Shown one piece after another: positions 29,571 to 41,145 of a stretch of DNA of 64,000 nucleotides. The DNA lies in contig CM023448.1 in the NCBI GenBank assembly GCA_013339765.2, positions 326,459,441-326,523,440 on the forward strand. The letters are read 5' to 3'. The notes under the pieces are model-generated. The model ran no database searches, was not told the DNA's origin, and worked only from the letters and a program-made list of their open reading frames with translations. Position 1 is the first letter of the stretch. Each line of letters begins with the position of its first letter. Source of the stretch: Haemaphysalis longicornis (Eukaryota; Arthropoda; Arachnida; Ixodida; Ixodidae). The position numbers were made by a program, and so were the translations under genes.

Positions 29571-31424
29571 ACCTCCGACTTGCTATGGTAGTGAGTGTAG
29601 ATCACGAGTCTCCACTGTGCATTGGTACGTCAGGCCCCAGTTTTGTTTGTGTCAGTTTCAAAAGCATCTGTGTAATGTGGGCTGTCGCTAAGCGGTAAGG
29701 ATGTTTCTGATGTTGCAGATATGGCGTGAGATTGTTACCCTGCACAATCCCGGTTGTCTGAGGAAACTTGTCTAACAATAATGATGGTGAGTTGCTGCGT
29801 TAACGTTATCGGATTTCACAGAGCGAAAAACAGAAATTAAAAAAGAAAATGTAAATAAATAAATAAAAATATATGAATAAACAAGCGTTAGCTCCCTATC
29901 AGTTATCTTTATTGAAACATGCGAGTGCACATTTTTCACGCAGGAAAGAAGCACTGCGTTGAAAGAGTGCAAAATATAAGAATTTGGTCGTCCTCTACAT
30001 AATGCCACAAAGCTGCGCACTCATGGCCCTCGGATAACATAGTAGTGGCTCGCCATGCCGGCTGCTGGCACTGGGATCGGGGGGAGCCCCGTACGAGAAC
30101 GTCCACGCTGCGCAGACGAACTCGTGGTATACCCAAGCGCCCGTGGCTCCGGCAGTGCTTCGGTGGCGGAGCATCTACTATTTGTGCATTCGAAGCATTA
30201 GATGCAATCATCTGCGAGCTGAAGCGCACCCACCTTTAGCTACAAGCAGAAGCCTAGTAAATGTCCGTAGGCGGGGATATTTATGCCATGCGGGGACGGA
30301 AGTCTGCGCCAGGAGCCATCAGGGAGCAACTTCGATTGATACCAAACGGAGATCTCCCGGATCGTCTGCTGATAAGCCGTTTATGAGCGTATACGCGACG
30401 CACGGCCTGCCAGAGACTCGCCGAGCCGCTTGATCGTGGACGGCTCGGGGGTTTATACGAACGGTATTGGTTCGTCGCACTTTCCGAGCATGTAAAGGGC
30501 GACAGTTCTCAGGATTCTTTTGCAAAGGGGATCAGCATCTGAGATGGAGGGTGCAATCTGAACTGTATACCTGACTGCGGGCGAGAGTGTAGCCGAGAAT
30601 TAATTGCCTCTTGGAATTTTGGCGTTATTTTGTGCCGTATTTTGAGCCTGACGCTCTCTTGTTTTGGGGGAAGAGGAAGGAAAGGGGTGGGGGTTGTTAA
30701 AGACTACTGCATTGATGGGCCTTCGCCATCGCACCTTCGTTTGAAAAACTGTTCTTAGGGGCCAAAGCGGGGCGCGTCGGGACGGCTCACCTGCAGTGCC
30801 TCCCCCGAGCCAATTACGAACATTTTTACAGAGACATAGGCCACTGCCTGCAATTAGGTAGCTTTTATAGCCTAACGAAAGCCCAGTAACCCTGGCATCT
30901 AATCTGTGTATGCAGAACTGTACATACTAATGAAGTTTACCATAGTGATGAAGAACATTTGGCTAATGCCATGAACGCTGGACTAAAAATTAAAAAAAAA
31001 AACAGCGGCGGTGGGCTTTGACAGACCCCATACCCATCGTCCTTCTTCACTGAATGACTACTCAGCGAGGCGTAGCTGCAAAAAAATAACAACAAAGCAG
31101 CCTTGGTGTGTTCATGGGAGTAAAAAAAACCTTTAATAAAATTCGCAGCCCACAAAACGTGCATGCATGCATGCCGTCGTTTGCCACGCTGTCATACGAC
31201 CGAACGAATCGGTTATTGACACGTGATACTCTTAAGGCCTCCGGACTCCCCGAAGCTTTACATTACACGAGGAGCCGCCAGGTTGCGTAGACGGAACTAG
31301 CTCGCAGTTTCTCGCAAACGCTCGGCGATAGAGGAAAGTACGGCATGCGCGCAAGTTTGGCCGGGAGGCGGTGTACCTGCGGCGGCTTGGGGGGCCTTGC
31401 CAACTCGTCCTCTTGCTGGCGCAG
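29571..31424. other. Unannotated spacer, possibly upstream intron
   Basis: No exon or transposon recognised. If the exon at 31425 is internal, as its acceptor suggests, this would be intronic DNA. Confidence 0.4.
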
Positions 31425-31746
31425 GCGGCGCTCGCTGCGTCCGGCGGGCGGTCCGAGCATGACGCAGTCGTCGGACCGCATCTGGGACCTGCTGTCCACG
31501 TCGCCCGTGCGCGTGCGCAACTTGGAGCAGGACATGGAGGCGCTGCGCCAGTCGCGCCACGACAACCCGTACCTGCAGCAGCAGATGGAGCGCTTCTCGC
31601 TTCAGGACGAGCCAGCGACCGACGAGCGCCAGCTGCTCTTCCCGCCGGACGACTTCCGCGATCTGCACAAGCACCTCATCCGCAGCCCGCCGCCGCAGTT
31701 CCCACAGGACGTGGCGCACTTCGTCTTCCCGGGATCACCGCCGCCG
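31425..31746 (+). CDS. Coding exon of an unrecognised gene (exon n)
   Basis: A strongly GC3-rich open frame with an acceptor before it (CTCGTCCTCTTGCTGGCGCAG, AG at 31423-31424) and a GTACGG donor after codon CCG (31747). The frame includes an internal Met at 31459 (MTQSSDRIWDLLSTSP), which is the start if this is a first coding exon. The product is charged and Gln/Pro-rich (NPYLQQQMERFSLQDEPA, PPDDFRDLHKHLIRSPPP) with a short predicted helix near the start; no signal peptide, membrane segment or named domain. The exon ends in phase 0, and the exon at 38177 starts in phase 0 with the same codon bias. Product unknown. Confidence is high that it codes and moderate for the exact borders. Confidence 0.6.
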
Positions 31747-33059
31747 GTACGGCGCCTATGCCCTCTCGCGTCCCGCACCTACCTGGCTGCTCACGGGTGG
31801 GCGGCATTTCTTTTAAGGAAGCCCCGCGAGGACAGCGTTCGGCGGACAGCCGCAACTTAACCGCAGCGGCTATGCCAGGGCCTCATCTATCTGGCAGGAC
31901 ATAATTTCTTCAAGAGCTCGACAATGAGCGGGAACACGAGAAGAAGCGGGACGAAGCGTTTCGTCCTCTTCTTTCGTATTCCTAGCCACGTTCTTAGTCG
32001 CGCGTTTGAAGAAACCTTGCACCTTTACCAGCTCACGTACCAGGCTTTCCATTCCAACTTCCAGCTTAGTTTCCGAGTTGTTCAGAACGTAACACTGCGC
32101 TGTAAAATGACACTATAGAAGAGGGAGCAATGTCCCGTTGTGTGCTGCCTTCACCTTGTCCTTCGCTGTTTGTGCGATTTTACAGCGTTCATTCTAACCC
32201 GTAGCTTTATACTAGAGCGCCCCACAGCCAGCCTGTAGCCCGGACACGTTATATAAGAATTCAATTGTCTCTCGCGCTCGCCGCACTCCCGCCTCCTTCA
32301 CTCCAAGCTCGAAAAGAGACAACAAACCCACTAACCGATATCGCTTCAGACCTTACCGGGAAGTTTAGGGTGGAATTATTTTATGCGAAGGAAAGTAAGT
32401 TTACCTTGATTGGCTCCAGATCCTAAAATACTTCTATGGGTCACTTTCACCTGAACGGCCAATCGCTGCACCAAATAAGAGAATTTCACAAATTACAACT
32501 GATAACATATCGCGCAATGGTAAAACACCATGCTCAGGTGGCATATTTAACAGCTCTTCTATCACGTCGAACCGTGTGCTGGGCATTGCCACGGGCCCAC
32601 CTGGCCAATTTAGTGGTTATGTTTGCTCGTTCAGGCACGTTGCGGCGGAGCAGAACCACAGGCGTGCGTAAGATTTCCCGCGCGGGATGACATGCACGCG
32701 CGCGTGCTCGTAAAACACCCGTTCGTCCCGTACGAAGGATTCGATAACAAGGCCGCTTCAAGCAGCGACGAGCTGGTAGTCGGATTTCGTGTTTCCCGTT
32801 CGTTGCCGTCTACGATAGCTGATCTATGGTAACGGGAAGCGCGAGATGGGACTACACAGCGTGACACTGGTCATGTGAAACGGCCTTGTTACTGAGTCGG
32901 TGTTGCATGCACAGGTAAGTTTTGCATGTAAGTGAACCGTAATTTTAACGCCTTTTGGGTATCCGAATTTCATAGGTGGGCATATCATCCTGGATACCCG
33001 CTGTTTTTTCACCGCTTTTCCGCAGCTGAATTACCCTGAAGGGTTTAAAGGGGTTCGTG
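31747..33059 (+). other. Putative intron, unique part
   Basis: Lies between the exons at 31746 and 38177. No further exon or repeat was recognised before the microsatellite at 33060. Confidence 0.35.
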
Positions 33060-33246
33060 CATACGTACGTACGTACGTACGTACATACATACATATATAC
33101 ATGCATGCATGCACACATACATACATACATACATGCATGCATGCACACACATACATACATACATACATACATACATACATACATACATACATACATACAT
33201 ACATACATACATACATACATACATACATACATACATACATACATAC
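33060..33246. repeat. (ACGT)n/(CATA)n microsatellite
   Basis: Starts with ACGT units, passes through ATGC and CACA variants, then long (CATA)n up to 33246, where the tRNA-headed repeat (-) begins. Reading frames of poly-(MYVC) and (HTYI) are artefacts. Confidence 0.95.
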
Positions 33247-33683
33247 AGCGAATCAGAATAAGAAATGAGGCGCTCGTTGAAAATAACACAGAAATAAGAG
33301 TTGGCAGTCAAGAAAACCTCGGAAAGCAAAGGGGAGGATGTGGTAGGTCATTGAAACAGATAAAGAATTTGGAAAGAAAGAAAGTGGAGAAGAAATGCCC
33401 GCCAGGTGGGATCCGAACCCACGACCTCCAGAATACCGGTCTGGTGCGATAACCACTACGCTACCGGCGGGGCGATTTTCCCCTCCACTTTCTGGGGTAT
33501 TTATGTTTAGGTATTTTTGTTTCCTGTGCTTGGGGGTGGTAGCCAGCGCCACTCGGACTACTCAGGGTGAAGGGGACCTTCTTTTTAACCCCCGGTCCGT
33601 GACTCGAGTGTCTACGACATGTCGAGAGTGGTCGACCAGCGTTGAACCCTCTTAAGCTTCCTATGGCACCAAGACTGCCAGAA
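33247..33683 (-). repeat. tRNA-headed 462-bp repeat, inverted copy
   Basis: Same block order as 5781-6242 read on -. The tRNA-like head is at 33397-33473 with a canonical GGGTTCGGATCCC T arm. Its 3' side ends at the (CATA)n at exactly the block where the copy at 6473 meets (TA)n. Confidence 0.85.
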
Positions 33684-33719
33684 CAGAGGCCCTCGCTATG
33701 CATGTAGCGAGGGCCTCTG
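33684..33719. repeat. 36-bp near-perfect palindrome at head-to-head junction
   Basis: CAGAGGCCCTCGCTA and TAGCGAGGGCCTCTG meet around an ATGCATG core. It forms where the inverted repeat copy on the left meets the direct copy on the right. Confidence 0.9.
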
Positions 33720-33730
33720 CATGCATAGCT

Positions 33731-34302
33731 CCACTTTCTTTCTTTCCAAATTCTTTATCTGTTTCAATGACCTACCACATCCTCCCCTTTACATTCCCAG
33801 GTTTTCTTGACTGTCAACCCTTATTTCTGTGTTATTTTCAACGAGCCCCTCATTTCTTATTCTGATTCGCTACATGCATAGCGAGGGCCTCTGTTCTGGC
33901 AGTCTTGGTGCCATAGGAAGCTTAAGAGGGTTCAACGCTGGTCGACCACTCTCGACATGTCGTAGACACTCGAGTCACGGCCCGGAGGTTAAAAAGAAGG
34001 TCCCCTTCACCCCGATAGTCCGAGTGGCGCTGGCTACCACCCCCAAGCACAGGAAACAAAAATACCTAAACATAAATACCCCAGAAAGTGGAGGGGAAAA
34101 TCGCCCCGCCGGTAGCGTAGTGGTTATCGCACCAGACCGGTATTCTGAAGGTCGTGGGTTCGGATCCCTCCTGACGGGAATTTTTTCTCCACTTTCTTTC
34201 TTTCTTTCTTTCTTTCCAAACTCTTTATCTGTTTCAATGAACTACCACATCCTCCCCTTTGCTTTCCGAGGTTTTCTTTACTGCCAACTCTTATTTCTGT
34301 GT
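33731..34302 (+). repeat. tRNA-headed 462-bp repeat, direct copies
   Basis: A body (33731-34103) followed by a second tRNA-like head (34104-34180) and a partial body to 34302. The copy then runs into (CATA)n (34303-34331). Confidence 0.85.
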
Positions 34303-34514
34303 TACATACATACATACATACAAACATACATAATGGCTTGTGTGCGTACAGAGAGAGAGGGACAGAAAGGAAAGCCAGCGTAAGAAAAGTCAAGGAGTGC
34401 ATGGTGAAGGGGCAGCAAATCATTGTTTTCGTGAGGAAATAGAATTATCGGGAAATGTTGGAAAGGCTGATTAAGCAAGAGTAAGATATTATTGAAGAGA
34501 AGCCTCGAAGCCAG

Positions 34515-34840
34515 CGCCTGTAAAAACCAAAACAATGGGGAAGTGGAGGGGGTAGGGTGGTGTTGAGGGATAAAAGGAGAATACGATGGTGGGGGTGGTA
34601 GAGGAAGCAGTAGTAAAGCGGAAAGGCGGAAGGGAGAATGGAGAGTTGGATATGGAAAGGCAAACTCGAGAGTGGGATGGAAGACAGCGGAAAAGGGTTG
34701 GGTCGGGGAAATAGAAGTTGGAGGGGAATGGCTAGGTGCAAGCGGTGGTGTACGAACGGAACATTGGGGAGCTCAAGCAACACCGAAGCGAGTAAAGGAT
34801 AATACGCGGGGCTCAATGGTACGGGAGGAAGGAGAAGTCG
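34515..34840. repeat. Purine-rich tract, left half
   Basis: Strongly G/A-biased on + over some 325 bp, low complexity, no gene. Its continuation is at 35659-36010, beyond the inserted TIR element. Confidence 0.6.
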
Positions 34841-35658
34841 TAGAGCACTGCATGGGCCCGGGCTGAACCGAAAGCCCGGGCCCGAAGTCGATTATCGGCG
34901 GGCTCTCGCCCGCAGTTTATGTATGCCGTATTTACAAAAATAATTGTTTAGAGTAAAACTTGGTTTTAAAGAGCTCGCTCTTAATCACGTTTCTTTTGTT
35001 TTTGTTTACTATCACTTCTACGGTTACAAAGTAGTTTGGTACTCCCAATAGCGGCGGTTTTAAAAAAAAACTGCCCACGTTGTGCATGTTTTGCTCGTGT
35101 ATGTAAATTATAATCAATTTTTTCACTAATAATTGTTTTTTGGCCCATTTTAACTGTAAAATTATTTTTTGTGGGATTTTACGGGAATGAAACTGGGAAG
35201 CAGTGGCGACACCAAAACATGGCGGGTGAGCGCGGAAAATTTCAACTGCCTTAGAGAAATGTGTAGATCCGCGGAACTCCTTCCAATTTGAATGACATTT
35301 GAAATTTCGAAGGCCATTTGACTCAAATGTCCTTTCAAAACTTTCGTAGCACAGGTATAAGCTAAAGCACGTGCCCTTCTTAGCCCTAACTTTTTGCATT
35401 TCAGTTCATGACGTGCTTGTACAGACCAGATGCTCCATCTGATTGCCTGCTACAAGGACACTCAACCAAACATAATAAACAAATTTTCTTCAGCGTCTAA
35501 GCCAGGGCCTAGGCACACACACCCGCCCTCTCCCTGGGATTAAAAATAAATGACCGGGCACGGGCCGGGCCGGGCCGAGGTTTGAAACGACGTGCCCGGG
35601 CCGGGGCCGGGCCAGGCTCACTTATGAACGCCCGGGCCCGGGCCCGTGCAGTGCTCTA
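34841..35658. mobile_element. TIR element with CCCGGG-rich ends, TA target
   Basis: Ends TAGAGCACTGCATGGGCCCG and, reversed, TAGAGCACTGCACGGGCCCG give inverted repeats of at least 20 bp with one mismatch, bounded by TA on both sides. Subterminal parts are GGGCCC-rich, with GGCCGGGCCGGGCC arrays at 35560-35640. The interior is AT-rich and has a 155-residue frame on - (34932-35399) that I do not recognise. It was inserted into a purine-rich tract. Confidence 0.65.
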
Positions 35659-36010
35659 GGAGAAGATATTAGGTGAGGGGAGAGATGGGAATGGTAATAG
35701 AAAAGGCTGGAAAGTCTAATAGGTGGTGATGGGAATGTACGGGAGAGCGGGAAGAAGGAGGGGACGTAGACGTTGGGGGAAGGCCAGGTAGGAGGGCGAG
35801 AGGGTTGGGAGAAGAGAGGGTTACACGAGCATGAGGACCGAGTGGATAACGAGGGGGAGGTGTATAGATGAAGCAAAGGCGGAAAGGGAGTGTAGCAGAT
35901 AAAGGATAAGACGAATTGGAAGAGGAGAGGGGGGGAAGTGGTAGAATTTAGAGAGAGGAGCTGACGGGAGGATGGAGAGCGTGCAGGAGAGGATATGGAA
36001 AGGGGCAGCA
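35659..36010. repeat. Purine-rich tract, right half
   Basis: G/A-biased on +, as at 34515-34840. No gene recognised on either strand. Confidence 0.6.
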
Positions 36011-36076
36011 GGGGCGGCGAAACGCTCTCGTATGTTCGCGTCATTTGCAGCGAGGCAAGCAGATACGCGGCCGATT

Positions 36077-36078
36077 CC

Positions 36079-36109
<31 letters not shown>

Positions 36110-36112
36110 ACA
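36077..36112. repeat. C19 run followed by (AC)n
   Basis: 19 C (36077-36095) followed by AC repeats. Confidence 0.95.
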
Positions 36113-37079
36113 AACCTTGTACAAGACACGCTATTTCCCTAGCCTCGAGCACAGCTCTTGCCAGTTGTCTTCGGTCAGCTGTCGTTGATGTTCTCGAATT
36201 AGTTTGTATTGTTGCCGAACTCTTATGAGATCGCGGTGTCCTTTTCCTGGTCTGTATTAGCGCGTGAGGTGCTGGGCACGCTGCCACTGATTGGCCAAAT
36301 GGTCGTACATGGTCAGTGTGTCTGTCGAACAGGTGGCATCTTCCTACGAGGTTTGCGCAACATTTTGGATGTGCTTAACACTAGAAAAGTAGGTTGCTCG
36401 GTCTGATAGATGAGGGAAGGGGTCACGAAAGGCTCGGAAGAGGCAGTGGTTGGGAAAGTGTAATTTTTGCAGAAGTGCAGTTGCCCGGTGGTGTCGGTGA
36501 GAAAGATTGTGAGCGTGTGGTTATTTATTTCTATCGCGTCTCCCAGGGGCTTTCACGGAGTATCCATCGTTGCGTAGCCCATCTTGTGCTTCTTGCATTG
36601 AAGTCGCAACCAAATTTTTGAGATACTGATGCATTAGATGGGTGGCTCACAGGAAGAGTGTGTTGCAAGCGGAGCCTGCAGTGTTGGGTATGTAACGTAC
36701 TCGGACCCCGCAATTACATTTGCATGTAACTGCGGGGCTCGAGCAGCGGAATATTTTGTAGCCGTATGAGAGAATTTGTGGCACTTTCGTTGTACAATCG
36801 TAGGTTTTTCCATCATTGATTGCGAGTATTGCTGCGTATGGGTACTTTACGTGGTGATTCTTGAATTGGTTCCGGTTGAGCTATTAGGCTGTTTACATGC
36901 ATCAAGGCTGTTGTCTGTGTTATGCGGGTTTCAAGCAGGATGCGAATTTTGTTAATGTTGTCTTGTAGGGTTGCACGTTCTTTCTAGGTGCTGGATCGGA
37001 TTATTGTGGCCAAATGCACGAGTTCTGTGTAAATTTGGTTTTTGGAACGTGGGCGTATGCGTGATGCTTGACGTACGGG
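36113..37079. other. Unannotated intronic or intergenic stretch
   Basis: I see no exon or repeat boundary here. Confidence 0.4.
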
Positions 37080-37266
37080 TAAAATTTACACCATCTTCCC
37101 GCGAGGGGAACCATGGGGTAGATGCGACGCATCGAGGGTTGCCGTTGCGTTTCCGTTATGTTAGCGTGTGGATTGCTGTTGTGTGTCCTATTTGCGCAGC
37201 ATGTTCACCCCCGATGCGTCGCATCTACCCCATGGTTCCCCTCGCGGGAAGATGGTGTAAATTTTA
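37080..37266. repeat. Perfect 55-bp inverted repeat
   Basis: Arms 37080-37134 and 37212-37266 are exact reverse complements (outer end TAAAATTTACACCATCTTCC, inner end GATGCGACGCATCG) around a 77-bp spacer. Exact identity over 55 bp points to recent origin or gene conversion. Confidence 0.92.
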
Positions 37267-37665
37267 TAGGGGTGGCTGGTGCTTGTTACGGTTGCGCCGA
37301 CCATCGCGATATCAGGCCTGTTAGTCTCCATTTCAAATCATCGGCGGTCACCGGAGGATGTCATCGGAGGAGCGCCGGCGAAACGACTGAGCGGAGCGGC
37401 GCAGTTACCGCGTTTATATGTACGGTGAGGGGAATGAGAGAGCAGCGCAGAGCAGCCCATGCGCATGTGTTAACCCGCACCCACGCACAGCCGGCACGGC
37501 GACGGAGCGAGCGCAGCCGAGCGCTAACACGCAGATGGCACTGCGGTGAGAGCGGCGCTAGCGCCCAGCTGGCGCGGCGACGAGAATGGGGGAGGGATGC
37601 GGACGCCGCCGGACTACGCCGGAGGGACAAGGCGGGTGAAAGAGATGCGTCGCATCTAAAAATTG
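37267..37665 (+). repeat. CpG-rich dispersed repeat with GATGCG palindromes, copy 2
   Basis: Matches 1064-1740 reversed: GCGGAGCGGCG block, CpG-rich middle, then GCCGGAGGGACAAGGCGGGT and the palindrome GATGCGTCGCATC (37644-37656) before TAAAAAT. The overlapping frame of 196 residues is not conserved between the copies, so no gene is called. Confidence 0.55.
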
Positions 37666-38176
37666 CCTGCAGACACGCATACAAGCACGCTAGCACTAGC
37701 GAATGTGCTTGACTGTGCGCATGACCTGCCATAACGATGAGCTTTTCAATGGGGTCGCCAGCGCCGGCGGGGTTTGTCCCACTCAGGTGCCACAGCTTTT
37801 GGCGGTTCGCGTCGTTTCACGCGACAGCGCGAGACACATGCACGACTGGTGCCGCCGCCGCCGACTCTCCGCCTGGTAGACGAGCACATAATTAAATCGG
37901 CCGGAGTGCGCCTAAACAGGGAGGCAACCATGGAGCAAAAACAGTGGGCGGAGCGAGGCCGACGACGCATCGCACGCGCGCATCGAACCATGTGTCCTAA
38001 ATTTACGTGTACAACTATATATAGTCGTGGCGATAGTCGTAAGGATCAGTCGCATGTACTTCTCCCGCTTTCAAGCGCGAACCTGTTTAACCTTGAATAA
38101 ATGTTTCACCCCCACCATGCCAACCCCAAGCTGCAGTCGTGCATGCGATGAGCTGAGGACGTCGCGGCTCTTGCAG
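37666..38176 (+). other. Putative intron end with splice acceptor
   Basis: No repeat recognised. Ends in CGCGGCTCTTGCAG (AG at 38175-38176), a plausible acceptor for the exon at 38177. Confidence 0.4.
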
Positions 38177-38335
38177 GAGGACGACAGCCTGATGGAACCC
38201 GACGTGCTGGGCCACTCGGGGCCCTTCTCGGAGCCTGTGCGCGAGATGCCGCAGGAGACCCGCGACCAGATGGCCTACCCGGACGACGTGCACCGCGGCC
38301 TCCAGGCGGCGCGCGCCGCGGCCACCACGCGGTGA
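38177..38335 (+). CDS. Coding exon of the same unrecognised gene (last or penultimate)
   Basis: A GC3-rich frame starting in phase 0 after a TTGCAG acceptor: EDDSLMEPDVLGHSGPFSEP near the start, then acidic and Ala-rich (GLQAARAAATTR), ending at TGA (38333-38335). Codon bias and acidic/Pro-rich style match the exon at 31425-31746, whose donor is also phase 0. The stop overlaps a GTGAAA that could act as a weak donor at 38332. If that is used, the phase (2) would fit an acceptor at 53088 ahead of the PP1 exon. A terminal exon is the simpler reading. No polyadenylation signal is seen within 1 kb downstream. Confidence 0.55.
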   Translation, partial: EDDSLMEPDVLGHSGPFSEPVREMPQETRDQMAYPDDVHRGLQAARAAATTR

Positions 38336-39330
38336 AAGCCGTCGAGCCCGGGCTCTCCGGCCGCCGGCGAGCTGCACGGCGCATGTGTGCCCTGGAGCCG
38401 ACGAACATTCCTGCCAATGATTGCCTCCCGGCTGCCCGCACGGGACAGCCCTCGGCGAGGAGACCCACGCTACGAGCCGGTCTGACCGGGTCCCCTCTGC
38501 AGGCTGTCCCCACAAACTTCCTTCGCAAAGCGCCCTTTGCGATCAAAATTGTCCAAAGAACCGCGAACATGAGTAACCGTGTCGGGGAGATTTCGGGAAC
38601 ATTTCGCGAACGGGAAACAGCGCGTCCACGAGACCGACCGGTGCCGTGCTCCGCCAGCGTAGTTCACAAAGGCCGCGAACAAGCAGTCTGCCTTGGTGCG
38701 CGCGCGTGGAGCCACAGCGGCCCGACTAATGCCAGCTCGGCGGGGATGTACTGCGCGACGCGCAGAAGCATTGTTGCGGGATACGTGGCGCCTGTGCTGC
38801 GGCCGCGATGTGTGTGTGAGCTTTCCTTCGGCCGCCCATCCTGGCCGAGGCGTCCTGTGAGCGAGGGAAATCGTGCCCGAGTCACTGGAGCGGCATGCGT
38901 GCGTGCATCGAGTGGCCTTACGGCTCGTTGGAGAGGCTGGTGCTAACGCGTAAAGAGAATGTGCTTGCAGACCGGGGAGGAACTACCCGACCGCGGGGTC
39001 ACTTTGCAATACCTGTACAGTTAGCGGCTACGCGGAGTATATTCAGGGCGCACAGTGAAACGTTCAAAAACCGATACAAACGGCTACTTCGTTGTTGCTC
39101 ACATATGGAGGGGGCTGTGGCGACGCCACCCCGCGCGGCAGTCTGTTGCTGTTATCTCGTTCTCCAAAGAAGCGAGTCTCGTTCGTTCAATGGCCCTGCG
39201 TAGAACACGAGTCGTCGCCCGCGCCTGTAACCATTGAAAGAGTGCTTCGGAGTAGCGCAGCCGTGTTGGCGGCGCCCGGCTCATCCATGGCAGGGAAGAC
39301 GACATAGCGCGCTATTTCTGGTATTGCTGC
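38336..39330. other. CpG-rich stretch downstream of the exon
   Basis: GC- and CpG-rich; long overlapping frames on both strands reflect composition. It could be 3' UTR of the preceding exon or a separate CpG-rich regulatory region. Confidence 0.35.
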
Positions 39331-41145
39331 AACCTTAGCGTTGTGTCAGCCGCCACGCGCCGCCAACCGACTGCGGCACTCCGAAGGCGCTCGTCTCCTG
39401 CAACGAGTATACTCGCAGTAGTTCGGCGCGCGCGCGTCCATCAGCGGCTTCTGTTGAGCGATCACTGAGAAGGAGCAAAGTAAAAGTTCCGCCGCGATCA
39501 GTCTTCGGTGTGTTGTACGACTGGTGGTGCCACCATACGGGAAGACTTGTATGCTTTTTTTTTTTAAAAAGGAAAGTACAGTTAAAACGACACAGGATTA
39601 AGAGGATAGACAGGAGCGCCGGCACTGCCGATAACATAAGCCTCTCAAAGTTATGGTCATAAAGGAATTTTCGACGCATCGAATAGTTTATGCCACTCAA
39701 ATAAGCGCTACCACTGATGCATGCATAGCTTCTCACAATTCTTTCAGTGCAATATACCAGTATTACGTTACCGTGTTTCACTTGTTTGCGGGCCTGCATG
39801 CAACATGATTCACCCCCTGCTCCTGCATATTCTTAGAAACGTCCGTGGTTATGCCTTGGCACAACGCCCTTGAATGACCAGCAGTTTCAATGATTAAGGT
39901 AATATCATTGATGAAGTCCAGCTTGGAGCAAAGCGCCGTCTGCACCGAACATCCTGCAATGAAGCATCCTCTAATGTCACAGGTCAGGTTAAATTTTTCG
40001 AGTTGAATAGAAGGTCGGTCATCGGCATTTGTGAAAAAATATAAATCCCGAAAACGGGCGAAAAACGAATAAAGGAACAACTCCGCCATATTCCCATTCA
40101 GTTCCAAATGATCGGTATTTGGCTCGGACTTTCTCCGTTAGATTCAGCGACTGGTCATTGGGGGGCATAGTAGCGATGAGTGAAATTTCTGGCCACCCGG
40201 TGCATACAGGGCACCCCTCCATGATGTTGGTGCTCTTGTTGCTTTGTTTATCTTATTTCATACGGCGTGTCACGCCGTCAGAATGTACTGGGACAAGGAA
40301 AGGATTATGGATACGCAGGCTCCGACCCCGAAGGAGGTGGCTTCCTGTGGATTTTACGGTCCCAAGTGAGAGTAACACTGAAAGTCCTGCGCCCGACTTA
40401 GCGTCAGAACCCAAATGACGTCAGCGTAAAACGGCCAGAGGCCTCACTAACTCCTCGAACTCCGTACGAAGCGAGGAAAATGAATCGGGGTGGAGCGCCC
40501 CTGCATAGCGTAAGTTTTGCCTCGGCGTTATTTGGACAATACGTGCAGGTGCCGTGTCAGAACTTCAGCTGTGTCCGCTGAGTTCAGAGCCGGAGATGAG
40601 GCGGCATCAGAGGCTGGCCACGGCGGTACATTGAAGCTCTTTTAAGTGACGCCCAACCGATCTCGCTTCAGAAGCCATGCGGCGCGAGTCGTCTGGGATA
40701 CTGGGATACAAAGTCACTCATGGGGTGGGTGAAGTCGGGGCGTCTCCTGAAAAGTTCAAGCAGAAAAAAAGTCACTCTCTAGTCTCTTTTATCTGTGCGT
40801 GTATGTGTGTGTGCCACGTTCTGAGCGCAGAGAAAAATCTAGCTGTCTATACTCGCATGTGCCAAAGGAATGCGGCGTTCCTACAGAAGCAGGGCAGAAG
40901 CACAGGGCTCACACTTGCCGGCGCAGAAGGCGATGTGTTTGCAGACAGCCACGTCTGAAACTCGGTACTACCAAAACGCGTCGCAGTCGCCATCTGCATT
41001 GCCGGGGTAGTAATGAGCTGTTCGTGCGTCGTTTTGCCGTCGCTGGCGCAGTTTCTCGTTCGAAAGTTTCGCTGTCTGCCCCCTAGTGTGCACGTTCATG
41101 CTTTGTAAATGATATCCTTGAAGACACTTTGAACCCCCCTCATTC
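39331..41145. other. Unannotated stretch
   Basis: No repeat or recognisable exon. Frames on - at 39778-40107 and 40019-40222 are moderately long but match nothing I know. An AATAAA occurs at 40069 on +. Confidence 0.4.

Noticed and set aside
33031..33452. Frames of (MYVC)n and (HTYI)n
   Set aside because: Translation of the (CATA)n array.
35622..36287. 221-residue Ser/Pro-rich frame on -
   Set aside because: Lies in the purine-rich tract and C/CA run; compositional artefact.
38106..38570. 154-residue frame opposite the 38-kb exon
   Set aside because: Antisense shadow of a GC3-rich exon.
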